A stretch of DNA of 64,000 nt from Verrucomicrobiota bacterium (GTDB taxonomy: Bacteria; Verrucomicrobiota; Verrucomicrobiia; Limisphaerales; PALSA-1396). Under the pieces are notes generated by a model, which saw nothing but the letters and a program-made list of their open reading frames with translations, had not been told where the DNA came from and searched no databases. Shown piece after piece: positions 23,060 to 32,009 of the stretch. Both the position numbers and the translations under genes were made by a program. The first letter of the stretch is position 1, and each line of letters starts with the position of its first letter. The stretch covers positions 1 to 64,000 of the forward strand of contig JACQFP010000062.1 of assembly GCA_016200005.1 (NCBI GenBank), written 5' to 3'.

Positions 23060-24418
23060 TTATGGTGGGAAAGCCTGTTCGAGTTCTGCAAATTTGCCGG
23101 TGGTGTTTGCCGGGTGATTTCGAATCGTGTCCAAAGCCTGTTTGAAGCCCTCGCCGATTTTGGATGGCGGTGGGGTGCCCGGTGTATAGCCCGCGGCCAA
23201 CGGTTGCTTTTTCAGATAATCAATAAGTGGTGGGACCACTGGCGTATCCGACCGCGCCGCATCCAGGTTGATCACATCCACGACGCTGACAACCTGTCGT
23301 TGGTTCACGAGATTCGAGTACGGGACGCCTTTTCCAAATTTCTGGGCAATGAACTTCAAGACAGAAGTGTGATCCAGAATTCCGTTAAAAACTGTCTTTG
23401 GCTTTACGAAGGGCGAAAGCACGAGGCCTGGCACACGAACTCCCAAGGTTTCGAATCCTTCCGTATAGTTGGCGCCGGGTGGCGGATCGGTTTTGAGCGC
23501 AGGGGGAGACACATGATCGAAAAATCCGCCGTGTTCATCGTAGGTAACAATCATGACCGTACTTTTCCAGATATCCGGGATCAGGCTCATGTCCCGATAC
23601 ACCTCCAATAAGAACTGTTGCCCTCCTTTGACCGCAGAAGGGGCGTGGTCATCGGTGCTCGGACCGAAATGCGGAGCATCTGTGTACACGGGTTCCACAA
23701 AAATCACTTGAGGGAATTCATCCGGTAGCTCGTTTTGAACATCATCCCAAAGGCGCTTGAGCGGGCGAAAGTGGATTTCCTGCAAAAGGTCCGGAATCCA
23801 ACGGAGCATCATTGCGAAGAATGGCATTCCTTCGTGATAAACCCGCCAGCGGATTTTATTCTTGGTCAGCCAATCATAAACCAACGGCTGATCAGGAAGA
23901 GGAAACTGATTAACCGCGATGTTGGAAAAGCCGCTCATGGCCATCAGGCGGTTGGGTTGAGTGCCGGCGGGAAGCGAGGAGAACCAATGGTCACAAATGG
24001 CAAAATTCTGTGCGAAGAAGTCGGTGACAGGAACCTGGTCGGGAGTGAAATAGCCCGTGACGGGAGGAGTGTCACCGGGGTTGATCAGTGGCGCTCCTGT
24101 GGCGCCGGCATAATTGGTTACGAATCCATTCATCGGAAACACTCCGTTTGTCGGAGTCCCCATTTGAAGCGCGATGTTGTCCCGTTCGTGTGGCGGATCA
24201 CCAACCATCAAATCGTAGGGGTCGGTCAGCAGAAAAGGAGGATAGAGCGAGCCCTGGTAAACACTGGAAGCCTTGGTTCTCCAAGTCCCGTCATCGCGAA
24301 TGCCGTCCACGTTCGGCCAACTGAAGGGCGGCAAGCTCAGATAACCAAGGAGATGGTCGAAAGAGCGATTTTCCATCATCACAACGACGATGGTATTGAT
24401 GAGATTCAAGTCTGGCAT
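23060..24418 (-). CDS. Phosphoesterase family protein (phospholipase C / acid phosphatase type)
   Basis: A 452-residue member of the phosphoesterase family that includes bacterial phospholipase C and AcpA acid phosphatases, which hydrolyse phosphate esters with metal ions and a catalytic threonine or serine. The N-terminal motif VVVMMENRSFDHLLGYL (about 11-27) holds the metal-binding Glu-Asn and the Ser-Phe-Asp-His segment, and TYDEHGGFFDHVSPP (about 285-300) is the second family signature. No signal peptide or Tat motif precedes the domain, which is unusual because most relatives are exported; no better upstream start was found. It is probably co-transcribed with the ankyrin gene downstream. 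Confidence 0.88.
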   Translation of the reverse strand: MPDLNLINTIVVVMMENRSFDHLLGYLSLPPFSWPNVDGIRDDGTWRTKASSVYQGSLYPPFLLTDPYDLMVGDPPHERDNIALQMGTPTNGVFPMNGFVTNYAGATGAPLINPGDTPPVTGYFTPDQVPVTDFFAQNFAICDHWFSSLPAGTQPNRLMAMSGFSNIAVNQFPLPDQPLVYDWLTKNKIRWRVYHEGMPFFAMMLRWIPDLLQEIHFRPLKRLWDDVQNELPDEFPQVIFVEPVYTDAPHFGPSTDDHAPSAVKGGQQFLLEVYRDMSLIPDIWKSTVMIVTYDEHGGFFDHVSPPALKTDPPPGANYTEGFETLGVRVPGLVLSPFVKPKTVFNGILDHTSVLKFIAQKFGKGVPYSNLVNQRQVVSVVDVINLDAARSDTPVVPPLIDYLKKQPLAAGYTPGTPPPSKIGEGFKQALDTIRNHPANTTGKFAELEQAFPP

Positions 24419-24566
24419 AAACCCCTCAACTTCTTGTCCGGTATAGGGTGCTCAAATTTTCAAGACAAGGTTTATCTTCGAGGAATTCACTCGGAACTCG
24501 ATCCAAGGTAATGAATTTGATATTGATGAACCGCGGAGGAAGAAGGCGAAACGACCGAAACCTTTA

Positions 24567-24863
24567 TCATGCATAGTTGTGCTCCATTTTTCTACTGTTC
24601 TGTTTTCGGTTTTTGTCCTGCAGATGCTTGGTTAGAATGCGGCTCGCTTTATCGAGCCAGTCACGATTTTGTGACAACGCTTGGATTTCAGCGGCGCTGA
24701 AAAATTTCCGTCCATTAGGCGCCGGCCTCCCAAGTGGATGCAGAAGACCCAAACGCACAAGGATGGCAATTTCATAGGCCAGGACCCCCAGCAGCAGCGC
24801 GACCTGCTCAACAGTCAGACGCGCCGGCAATCGCCGATAGTGGAACAGGTCCTGGTTGTTCAT
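24567..24863 (-). CDS. Small helix-turn-helix protein
   Basis: A 98-residue protein whose residues 14-60 (RLTVEQVALLLGV..., EIAILVRLGLLHPLG, RKFFSAAEIQAL) look like a MerR/excisionase-type winged helix, followed by a basic, lysine-rich tail. It is the last gene of the minus-strand operon that begins near 31 kb, 36 bases after the 492-residue secreted protein, and could be a regulator or recombination directionality factor of that module. The assignment is by eye. Confidence 0.6.
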   Translation of the reverse strand: MNNQDLFHYRRLPARLTVEQVALLLGVLAYEIAILVRLGLLHPLGRPAPNGRKFFSAAEIQALSQNRDWLDKASRILTKHLQDKNRKQNSRKMEHNYA

Positions 24864-24898
24864 CGCGCTTTCTTTGCGGGATTCGATTGCGATTGAAA

Positions 24899-26377
24899 TC
24901 AGCGATGTGTGTTTAAAGGCGAAACTTGGTTGCCGTTAGTGACAATCCTCACGGGGTCGATGCGCGCCCAGTACTTGCTTTCGTCCCGATGTGAACTCTC
25001 CCATCCGTTGTTTCCTTTTGGTGCCTCAATTTCAAATTCACCATAGAAGGATTTGCCTTCGTAAAACACAACGACTAGGCCACGCACCGGCGAGGTTTTG
25101 CCGGCAAAATAATTAACGTAGCATCTCACGTCGTTCAGATCGACCTGGCCCTTAAGTTCCACATATTCGTAGTCCACACCGGCATTGCTGTTGCGGTAAT
25201 CATGGAAATAGCGTCCCTCTTTTGTTTTCGTGCGGTTATAAAACAACTCTTGAGCTGAAGGGCTTGCTTTAACATAAAGGTCACAGTCCACCGGATCGCT
25301 CCACATAATCCCGATTCCAAGACTGTCGACCTTTGGTTTGATTGGAAACGAGTGCGCCGAAAAAGAAGTGACCGGCGCCGGGATGTTGGTTGCGAATCGG
25401 TGTTCTGCGACCGCCGCCGGCGGTGTGTTGGTGACCGCTGGCGCGTTCGCAGTCGGCGTTAGCCGTGTGTTCCGTTTTTCTTTGGGCTCAACCGCAGCGA
25501 CGGGCACGTTAGCTTGCTCAAGAACTTTTTGGATCATGTTTGTTGGACCAAACCAGACAGGGATGGCGCGGCGTGCGACTTGCCGCATTTCGATCTTGGT
25601 GTCGTTCAGGTCCAGCTCCGCGGTCATGCATGGTTCCTGGATATTCTCCCTGGCGCGGCGCAACGCCAGCGCGACATCCGGCGCGAAGGTTGCAAGCACG
25701 CCCGACCGCTGTTGGCATAGCAAACACCAGAACCGACAAATCCTTTCCTGGTGAAAATCGTTCACAAAGCATTGCCGTAGATAAGCGTAGTGAACCGTGA
25801 CCCCATTCATCGTTCCTTTCTTGAGCGCGCAGCCAAATACGGATTCATGTTGATCGACAACCAGCGTTCCGTCAGAGGGGAAGGCTTCCTGCATGTTATA
25901 GCCTTCTTCCCCGGCGTTGCTATAGAAGGGCGACCCGATGAGGATGATTCTGAGTGGTTCGTTGGGCCTTCTGATTTGCGTGGCTGCCAGGTCAAGGAAT
26001 TGCGGAACATCAATTAGGCCGGCCGTTTCAGACGGACGCGTGCGCTCGGTCATCAGGAACTTCTTGAGGGCGACGATTTCCGAAGCGAGCCGTTGCGCTC
26101 GTGCGCGAGCGTTGGCTTGGAAGAATCCCGGATCAGGAATCTTAAACCGGGTGATGGCCTGAAGATTGAGCGCATCGTACACCTGGATTTCATCGCCCGG
26201 CGACGTGCCTTCAAGAACCAACAAAAGGAGTTCCCGGAGAACCATCGGTCGGTCTGGCGGCGAGTAGTTGGGTGAAAGACCGATCCCGTAGGAGGTCGCA
26301 AGAACGGGTCTGGTTGGAAATATCATCGCAGCCAGAAAGACTGCTCTGATGAGTTTTTTGATGGTATTTGTATTCAT
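24899..26377 (-). CDS. Exported protein of unknown function
   Basis: A 492-residue protein with a clean Sec signal (residues 8-28, ending near VLATS). The N-terminal half (residues 40-260) has a vWA- or Rossmann-like look, including LRIILIGSPFYSN; the middle (310-370) is proline- and alanine-rich and probably flexible; the C-terminal 120 residues form a beta-rich domain containing MWSDPVDCDLYVKASP. It lies 30 bases downstream of the multi-pass membrane protein in the same operon, so it may act on the outside of the ATPase/membrane module. I do not recognise a family. Confidence 0.65.
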   Translation of the reverse strand: MNTNTIKKLIRAVFLAAMIFPTRPVLATSYGIGLSPNYSPPDRPMVLRELLLLVLEGTSPGDEIQVYDALNLQAITRFKIPDPGFFQANARARAQRLASEIVALKKFLMTERTRPSETAGLIDVPQFLDLAATQIRRPNEPLRIILIGSPFYSNAGEEGYNMQEAFPSDGTLVVDQHESVFGCALKKGTMNGVTVHYAYLRQCFVNDFHQERICRFWCLLCQQRSGVLATFAPDVALALRRARENIQEPCMTAELDLNDTKIEMRQVARRAIPVWFGPTNMIQKVLEQANVPVAAVEPKEKRNTRLTPTANAPAVTNTPPAAVAEHRFATNIPAPVTSFSAHSFPIKPKVDSLGIGIMWSDPVDCDLYVKASPSAQELFYNRTKTKEGRYFHDYRNSNAGVDYEYVELKGQVDLNDVRCYVNYFAGKTSPVRGLVVVFYEGKSFYGEFEIEAPKGNNGWESSHRDESKYWARIDPVRIVTNGNQVSPLNTHR

Positions 26378-26407
26378 AATGGAGTCGCTTCGTTAGGTTT
26401 GATTGGA

Positions 26408-27499
26408 TTAGCCGTTTAGAAAGTCGTCGAGGTGTTTGTGGTCCGCCGCGAGTCGGACGGCGGCCCGAAAGCTTGCCACGGCGCGCTCGACAAATTGTCG
26501 CCGCGACTCGTCAATCGCGCGCAGTTTGCCGGTGAGATGACCAGCCAACTGCGAGTTCTCGCACTTGCGGTTGTGCCAGTCATCCAGGTCAGCTTGAACT
26601 TTTTGGTAGGCTGGATTGTCGACCCGAGCGGGCGATTGATGCTTTTCAACGATCAGTTGAATACTCAGCCAGCACCCTGCGGCCAGGAAGGCTTCGGAAA
26701 GAAGCGCCACGAATATAAAGCCGCCATTGGCGACGTGGTCGGCACTATTGGCATTGGTGTTGGCGAGGTTCTGGACGAGGGTAGCGGTATCCTGCGTCAA
26801 TCCTGGAAAGGTCGCCGCAAATAGACCGGCCCAAATGATTCCCAGAACCAACCCGATTGTCCAAACCAAGAACGTGTAAGCGAGGCGTCGTGAGCGGAGC
26901 TCGAGGTGAGATCCCGGAACTTTCAATGCGGCCGCGATGCCGATGGGAACTAACGAGAATAAATAGGCCCGAATTGGGCTGGAGAACGCGCTGATGCCGG
27001 AAGACAAAAGGACAACCGCGTTGGTGTTGATGCCAACCGAAAGCAGCAGCCCGGAAAGGATAATAAAGAAAATGACCTGCCCGCGTGCGAATCGTGTCCA
27101 TGGAATGGTCGTACCCGTTGATTCGAGATAGGGATCGGTCGCAGCGAGCAGGTTCGAACGCTCCTTCACGTGGCGGTGCGCGCCCGCTTCTTCACCGCAG
27201 ATCAGGTCGATCAATCTTCGGCATTCTTCCTCCAGCTCCGCATTTTCGGCGTTGAATGTACGCACCGCGTAATCTCGTATGTCGGACTCTCCGCCAAGGC
27301 CGTTCGTAATAGCGACCGCGCGAAAGTGATCGCGATCAAGTTCAGGGTTAACAATCGTTTTCTCAGCCGCCCGGAGTACCGCCTTGGGCAGGTGGCGGCT
27401 ACCGTAGTGGCACGTGTTTCCCGTGCCGTCACGAGGAGCGATGCGGCGGACACGATCATTTCGCGCCTCGTCGTACGATGCTGTAGCTAATGTCTTCAT
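26408..27499 (-). CDS. Multi-pass membrane protein
   Basis: A 363-residue protein with a charged N-terminal domain of about 125 residues, four hydrophobic helices (roughly 140-165, 175-195, 210-235 and 260-290) and a C-terminal coiled-coil-like cytosolic tail. ATG 27499 is used; the frame is open to a TTG at 27529 that would overlap the preceding gene's stop. No family is recognised. Its place next to a two-helix membrane protein and an ATPase suggests a membrane complex. Confidence 0.65.
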   Translation of the reverse strand: MKTLATASYDEARNDRVRRIAPRDGTGNTCHYGSRHLPKAVLRAAEKTIVNPELDRDHFRAVAITNGLGGESDIRDYAVRTFNAENAELEEECRRLIDLICGEEAGAHRHVKERSNLLAATDPYLESTGTTIPWTRFARGQVIFFIILSGLLLSVGINTNAVVLLSSGISAFSSPIRAYLFSLVPIGIAAALKVPGSHLELRSRRLAYTFLVWTIGLVLGIIWAGLFAATFPGLTQDTATLVQNLANTNANSADHVANGGFIFVALLSEAFLAAGCWLSIQLIVEKHQSPARVDNPAYQKVQADLDDWHNRKCENSQLAGHLTGKLRAIDESRRQFVERAVASFRAAVRLAADHKHLDDFLNG

Positions 27500-27525
27500 A
27501 GTTGTGTTGAGATTTTGGCGGAGAA

Positions 27526-27750
27526 TCAATCGCGTCGGTTTTGAGTGAGCAGGCGGACGATGGCGACCAGCACCGCGCCGCAGATTCCAATGACAATCAG
27601 ACCGAGCGTCATGTCTTCCGGTGAATGTCCAGGTCCAATGCGTTTTACCGTGGCTAGAAATGCGGACACCTCATGACGATGACGCAAAAACAAGACTATC
27701 GCGGCTAGTCCCAGGCAGGCTGCAAACACGTTGTTCCAGTTAATTTTCAT
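27526..27750 (-). CDS. Small two-helix membrane protein
   Basis: A 74-residue protein with two membrane helices (residues 5-23 and 47-66) joined by a short loop holding several histidines. Small proteins of this kind occur in conjugation and phage operons but share little sequence. Its ATG overlaps the stop of the preceding gene (ATGA), and the next gene follows closely, so it belongs to the same operon. Confidence 0.65.
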   Translation of the reverse strand: MKINWNNVFAACLGLAAIVLFLRHRHEVSAFLATVKRIGPGHSPEDMTLGLIVIGICGAVLVAIVRLLTQNRRD

Positions 27751-28208
27751 GATGTTTTCCTTTCAGCAGGTGGTTTTGTAGAGGGATTTAATGTCTTGAT
27801 GTCACTCGTGACATTACGTGTGGACATTATCGGACAATTATTCGCAACCCACTGAAGGGCAGCGCCAAACGGCATGACCCGAATTGGACTGGCGGAAAAG
27901 GGCGCACGGTTGGTGAATCGATTAACAGCAGCCTTGGCAGCCCGAGCAGTGCGAGCATCCGGTGTGATGATCAAGAACAAATCGGCACGGAGCAGCTCGG
28001 CTTTGGCAACGTCGTTGGGAATTCGTGCGGTGGTACGTTCGATCTCCATGGCCACGCGTCGGCCGTTTGCTTGGAACATGATGTCCACAGCACGCGGATG
28101 TTTTCCGTGACGAATTGGGTATTCCAAACGGACAGGGTAGCCGCACAGGCGAAGTGCCAAAACTATTGTCGCCACCATAACTTTACTGTGCAGAAATTTT
28201 CCTCTCAT
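27747..28208 (-). CDS. Restriction-endonuclease-like fold protein
   Basis: A 153-residue protein. Residues 38-60 read PRAVDIMFQANGRRVAMEIERT, the D...ExE strand-turn-strand pattern of PD-(D/E)XK folds (D42, E55, E57), but glutamate stands where the catalytic lysine is usual. Proteins with this segment often accompany conjugative-type ATPases and may be inactive or structural. It overlaps the ATPase gene by 4 bases upstream and the small membrane protein by 4 bases downstream, so it is translated with both. Nuclease activity is an inference only. Confidence 0.6.
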   Translation of the reverse strand: MRGKFLHSKVMVATIVLALRLCGYPVRLEYPIRHGKHPRAVDIMFQANGRRVAMEIERTTARIPNDVAKAELLRADLFLIITPDARTARAAKAAVNRFTNRAPFSASPIRVMPFGAALQWVANNCPIMSTRNVTSDIKTLNPSTKPPAERKTS

Positions 28209-29884
28209 AATGGGTTCTCCGGGTTGGCTCGCACCGCTTCGATGGCGGGTGCAAGGGGTTCAATGACGATGGAAGCGCGTCCGCGCGGACGCAGAGCCAG
28301 GGCATGCTCGCGGATGTAACCCTGGTTCAACAGACGCTTGCGGATCTCGGCCAGTCGCCGACCGTTGAGCCGGGTTACACGACAATAGTGACTGACTGAC
28401 TGGCCAGGTTTGTTCACGACCGCCCGCAAGAGACGGAGTTCATTTTCGGTGAGAATCGGCACCTCCGCTTTCGGCGGTTCCTGAACTTCAACTACTTGAT
28501 GCGGCTGCCAGTGGGTGAAGCGGTCGTCGAAACGCGTCGGCAACTTGTGGAGCGGTGCAAGGCTCTGTTCGACTTCGGCATTGGTAAGACCGGCGGGCAA
28601 CTTGGCCAGTGGCACACGAAACAGAAATGGCTCGGTGTGGGTGCCGAGCCCCACTTGGCCGACAAACGTGCCCGGCGACAAATGTTGGCGGATATAATCG
28701 AGTTGTTCCGGGTTCAGGTTGCAGTCCGCGGCGAGGGTAGCGTAGTCCTCGTGACAACCCAGGCGGCCAAAGGTCCGGATCACAAGATTGGGCCGCAGCC
28801 GCCTTGAGAAGGCAATGGTGGATTGAACGATGGGCCAAAGTCCTATCCCGGCACCGCGGATGATACCGGCGAGTTCATCTAATGGGGTGATCTCACCGCT
28901 GGTGGACATCCGCTCGGAGAAGATCCGCTGGCCGTCGTCAAATATAAGGAATAATTCAAGCGGGGTATTGACCAGTCCTTGCGCGATGCGGTGGTGGAAG
29001 ACATTGAATAGAAGCGACTGGGGCAGTAGATTGCGAACCGACTCTGAAGCGCCGCGCATCTCGAACACGATATTGCAGCGGGCCAAATCTTGTGGGGTCC
29101 AGCCTCGCGTCCAAGCACCACACGCCGGAGTGAGTGCCAGCAGGAACGCACCCAGCCGGTCAAGAATCGCATCCCGACTGGCAGCATTGAGGTTCTTTTG
29201 AGTCCGTACCCATTCGAATAGGTGAAACAGCGTCGGACAATGGACGGCGTCCTGATGCCAGACACCAAATTCGGTATAGAGGGCGTAGATCCCCTGGCGC
29301 AGGATTGCGGCGGCGCGACCGGGAAGGTCCAGCGTGCGCACGAGCAAATCTAGCGCAGTGGCCGCGTGTTGACGCGGATCGCAACCATTGCATTGGAGGA
29401 GATTCCATCGCCATCGCTGCCAGGGAAGAATGACCAATGACTTTCCGGCGCGTTGGTAGATTGGCAGGAGCAGTCGGAGTTGTAACTTATATGGCTCGAA
29501 AAGCCAGGTGGAGCAACAGAACCAGGCGAATTGCGAGGCCAGCCAGTAAACCAAGTTTGATTTGCCACTGCCGGTATTGGCGACGGTAAGCAAGCCCGAG
29601 CAGAGCCAATCGAGCATCAAGTGAACGGGCGACCCGTGGACGTCTTGACCAAGCACAAGCTCGCCCTGCAAGAGGATCGCCATTTTAAATGGCGACAGCC
29701 GCCCCGATCTCTGTAGGCGCTCCAGGTACCGGATGCGGCTCTCCGCCAATTGCCTCGTCAGTGAGTCCTGCGGTTCGGCAGCAAGAATGCGCGTAAGGCT
29801 GCGCCCCAGGCGGTCGTTGAGCGCCCCATGCGTACGAGCCCATTCCAGCCGTTCGAAAAACTGATCATATCGTTCTGCATTCAT
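28205..29884 (-). CDS. HerA/VirD4-type ATPase with C-terminal winged helix
   Basis: A 559-residue P-loop ATPase of the FtsK-HerA superclass. Walker A is ANTGSGKSN (lysine K108) and Walker B is LELFLIFDDG (about 305-314), followed by an arginine-rich second half with a SERMSTSGE loop. The last 90 residues (NELRLLRAVV..., SVSHYCRVTRL, LAEIRKRLLNQGYI) form a winged-helix domain. No transmembrane helix of the VirD4 kind is seen at the N-terminus. It may pump DNA or couple it to the membrane proteins in this operon. Ends overlap or nearly touch those of its neighbours. Confidence 0.8.
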   Translation of the reverse strand: MNAERYDQFFERLEWARTHGALNDRLGRSLTRILAAEPQDSLTRQLAESRIRYLERLQRSGRLSPFKMAILLQGELVLGQDVHGSPVHLMLDWLCSGLLTVANTGSGKSNLVYWLASQFAWFCCSTWLFEPYKLQLRLLLPIYQRAGKSLVILPWQRWRWNLLQCNGCDPRQHAATALDLLVRTLDLPGRAAAILRQGIYALYTEFGVWHQDAVHCPTLFHLFEWVRTQKNLNAASRDAILDRLGAFLLALTPACGAWTRGWTPQDLARCNIVFEMRGASESVRNLLPQSLLFNVFHHRIAQGLVNTPLELFLIFDDGQRIFSERMSTSGEITPLDELAGIIRGAGIGLWPIVQSTIAFSRRLRPNLVIRTFGRLGCHEDYATLAADCNLNPEQLDYIRQHLSPGTFVGQVGLGTHTEPFLFRVPLAKLPAGLTNAEVEQSLAPLHKLPTRFDDRFTHWQPHQVVEVQEPPKAEVPILTENELRLLRAVVNKPGQSVSHYCRVTRLNGRRLAEIRKRLLNQGYIREHALALRPRGRASIVIEPLAPAIEAVRANPENPL

Positions 29885-29890
29885 AGGGCA

Positions 29891-30337
29891 TCATTTTTGC
29901 GTTTCGTTGAGTGAGTAGAATGGGCTGAGCGCCGCCGACCAGAAGCGTCGCCAAAAGCGGCGACGGCGCATCGCCCCGCGGCAGTGCGCGCAGACGGTGA
30001 TGGCGCAGTCAGTTAAATCCACCTGGTGGGCGTGAAGCAGACAAAGACCGACATTGCACGAGGCGCAGCGACGAAAACACTCCTCGCAAGACACATTGAA
30101 GCAACCATCCTCCCCACAACATCCACCGCGCTTGCGTTCAGTGCTGTGACAACAGTGATAATAAAAGTCGGGGATCCAGACCTTCTGAACCACAGCACCC
30201 TCGGGTGACAGAACAACCGTCCTGCGGTATTCCAATCGATCGTAAAGATGGCCGGCCTTGTCCCGGCATTGCCGTTCGAGTTGGTCCTCGCGCAAGGGGA
30301 CTTGCGGGTCAGCTTGATTTTGATCGTTCGTGTTCAT
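29891..30337 (-). CDS. Cysteine/histidine-rich zinc-binding protein
   Basis: A 148-residue protein with at least 14 cysteines between residues 60 and 120, arranged as CxxC and HCCH-like pairs (YYHCCHS, GGCCGEDGC, SCEEC, CASC, CAHC). This is a treble-clef or B-box-like zinc cluster. The C-terminus has an aromatic and arginine-rich stretch (RRRFWRRFW) that could contact membrane or nucleic acid. It lies 6 bases before the ATPase start and overlaps the previous gene by 4 bases. Confidence 0.65.
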   Translation of the reverse strand: MNTNDQNQADPQVPLREDQLERQCRDKAGHLYDRLEYRRTVVLSPEGAVVQKVWIPDFYYHCCHSTERKRGGCCGEDGCFNVSCEECFRRCASCNVGLCLLHAHQVDLTDCAITVCAHCRGAMRRRRFWRRFWSAALSPFYSLNETQK

Positions 30338-30549
30338 GGTGTGTGGTGTGCTGCGGTTACCATGGCGCTGAAAACAGGGTGCGGTTCAGAAACCTCAGGA
30401 AGAACCAGCAAACCTTGCCCGTGATGCAGATCGAGGTGAGCGATAAAAATATCGCATTGACGAACAAGGCGCCACGCACCGTGAAGGTCAGCTTTTCCGT
30501 CCAGCGGTCGATATCTTTCAATTTCCAAGACATATGAGGTTAATTTCAC
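30334..30549 (-). CDS. Small hypothetical protein in ATPase operon
   Basis: A 71-residue protein with a GTG start at 30549, overlapping its neighbours by 4 bases at both ends. Residues 8-60 suggest an alpha/beta fold (ADLHGAWRLVRQCDIFIAHLDLH). No family is recognised. The overlaps are the main reason to accept it. Confidence 0.5.
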   Translation of the reverse strand: MKLTSYVLEIERYRPLDGKADLHGAWRLVRQCDIFIAHLDLHHGQGLLVLPEVSEPHPVFSAMVTAAHHTP

Positions 30550-31022
30550 GGAGCTATGGATTTTCTAACGATTGTAACCAGCGGCTGCGTCGACGTCCGT
30601 GCATGGTCCGGCGTGACTCGTGATGCGCTTTGCAGGATTCCGCCTGCTCGCGCACTGGAATGCTTCTGACCGTCACGCCAAGCGTTTATTATTGTTGGCC
30701 ACCCATCAATCCAAGCGGGGATTTTGTGATTCTGTGGGCATTGAATAGCTGCCATGGCTTGACCGCTACTATCGAAGCGATTCACCTCCCACGTTTGACC
30801 GGCATAAACTATTGTTACGTCAACATGCTCTTCGCGATGATTCACGAGGACGGCAACTCGCATTGGGGTGCCTGTATCCGACGTGCCCGGAGACAGGCAG
30901 GATTGTGTCGGATGATTTGGTTTGCGCCGCTCTTTAGATCGTTGGCGGCCCATGTCTGGCTTGCCGGGTCGTTTGTCAGTTCGAACCGGCGTGATGTGTG
31001 ATATGTGGTTTAGTTTTTTCAT
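30546..31022 (-). CDS. Hypothetical basic protein in ATPase operon
   Basis: A 158-residue protein with a basic, probably disordered first 50 residues and a short beta-rich centre (MRVAVLVNHREEHVDVTIVY). It overlaps its downstream neighbour by 4 bases. No family is recognised. Codon use is less convincing than for the ATPase, so it could be partly non-coding, with a real start at an internal ATG. Confidence 0.42.
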   Translation of the reverse strand: MKKLNHISHITPVRTDKRPGKPDMGRQRSKERRKPNHPTQSCLSPGTSDTGTPMRVAVLVNHREEHVDVTIVYAGQTWEVNRFDSSGQAMAAIQCPQNHKIPAWIDGWPTIINAWRDGQKHSSARAGGILQSASRVTPDHARTSTQPLVTIVRKSIAP

Positions 31023-31273
31023 ATTTTTAAGTGAGTGATTTGTGATGAATGATAGGGAAGACTTGGTGCCACATGGTTTCCGGTCATCCTTGCGGCTTTA
31101 GGTGCTGTGATGCAGGAGAAGAAAAGAAGGCATGCGAGAATCACGCGGAGCGTCCGGGCAGAAAGCGAGGCGATGGACCAGGCGGTAGGGCGGACAAAGG
31201 TACGGACGGACGACTCAACTGGACGATCAACTGGACTCGCGGTGACCAATGGCATTTGTACGATCACTTCCAT
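31019..31273 (-). CDS. Doubtful small membrane protein
   Basis: An 84-residue frame with one hydrophobic stretch (LRVILACLLFFSCI, about 43-56) that overlaps the next gene by 4 bases (ATGA). No ribosome binding site precedes the ATG, and both strands are open here, so it is kept only because it continues the chain of overlaps. It would be the first gene of the operon. Confidence 0.25.
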   Translation of the reverse strand: MEVIVQMPLVTASPVDRPVESSVRTFVRPTAWSIASLSARTLRVILACLLFFSCITAPKAARMTGNHVAPSLPYHSSQITHLKI

Positions 31274-31394
31274 AATAATAAAAAAGCTGGCGCTACTATA
31301 GGGCCGCCGAACGCGTTGAATACGGGTGCTGGTTGGGGGATGCCGGGCGATTTTTCGAGGAATTGAGAACGTTCATGGGAATAACATCGAAATT

Positions 31395-31949
31395 TCATGC
31401 TGGTAGTGCGCAACGTTGGGAATTCGTGGGAATCCCAACTTTAGCGTTGACGGTGAGGAGGAACTGTTCCCGGTAATGATCGTGGACTTTCTCGTCCCAG
31501 ACTTCAATCGTGCGACCGGCGCACACGAGGACCTCATCCTTCAACCCAGCGCGTGCAACGGATCGCGCTGAAAAGCCAATGCGGTGCTTGGCGTCTATCC
31601 GGACGGGTTCTGAATTGCGGATAAACTCCTCAACAAAGTGTTCACAGCCGAACTTGGCGAGTGTCGCGCGTGTCTCGTCCAAGTATTCGTACCAGACCTC
31701 GTACGGCACGAGCACGAGTTGGCCCTCAAGACCCAATGTAACTCTGACAAGCTGTGAAAGGCCGTGAAATGATTTAAAAAAAGATTTTGGCAGCCGAAGG
31801 CGATTTGTCTTTTTACCATAACTATCTGTTTCGCGAAAGCTGACGATTTCAGGGCTGCCCTCCGCCAAACGGCGACGGAACTCTTGCAGCGTCAGTCTAG
31901 TCCCGTTCAGGCGTTTTAGCTTCTGGCACCTTGTAGTTCTGTGTGGCAT
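31395..31949 (-). CDS. MraZ-fold protein (AbrB/MraZ-like DNA-binding)
   Basis: A 184-residue protein with two tandem segments resembling the SpoVT/AbrB-type halves of MraZ. The first half contains RLRLPKSFF and LVLVPYEVW; the second reads RIDAKHRIGFSARSVARAGL then DEVLVCAGRTIEVWDEKVHDHY, close to the MraZ pattern of a strand, the D..GRI turn and the leIWd ending. MraZ normally sits at the head of the cell-division cluster and binds its promoter; this copy stands alone in accessory DNA, so it is probably a diverged regulator with other targets. ATG 31949 is preferred to 32009. Confidence 0.6.
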   Translation of the reverse strand: MPHRTTRCQKLKRLNGTRLTLQEFRRRLAEGSPEIVSFRETDSYGKKTNRLRLPKSFFKSFHGLSQLVRVTLGLEGQLVLVPYEVWYEYLDETRATLAKFGCEHFVEEFIRNSEPVRIDAKHRIGFSARSVARAGLKDEVLVCAGRTIEVWDEKVHDHYREQFLLTVNAKVGIPTNSQRCALPA

Positions 31950-32009
31950 TCTAAACGTTAAGAGTTGAGGGTGATCGTGTTGGCGGAAAGCCAAAGGTCG
32001 TTTTGGCAA

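Noticed and set aside
31049-31366. Plus-strand frame of 105 codons near 31.2 kb
   Set aside because: Composition is glycine- and charge-biased with no ribosome binding site; the minus-strand operon explains the region at least as well.
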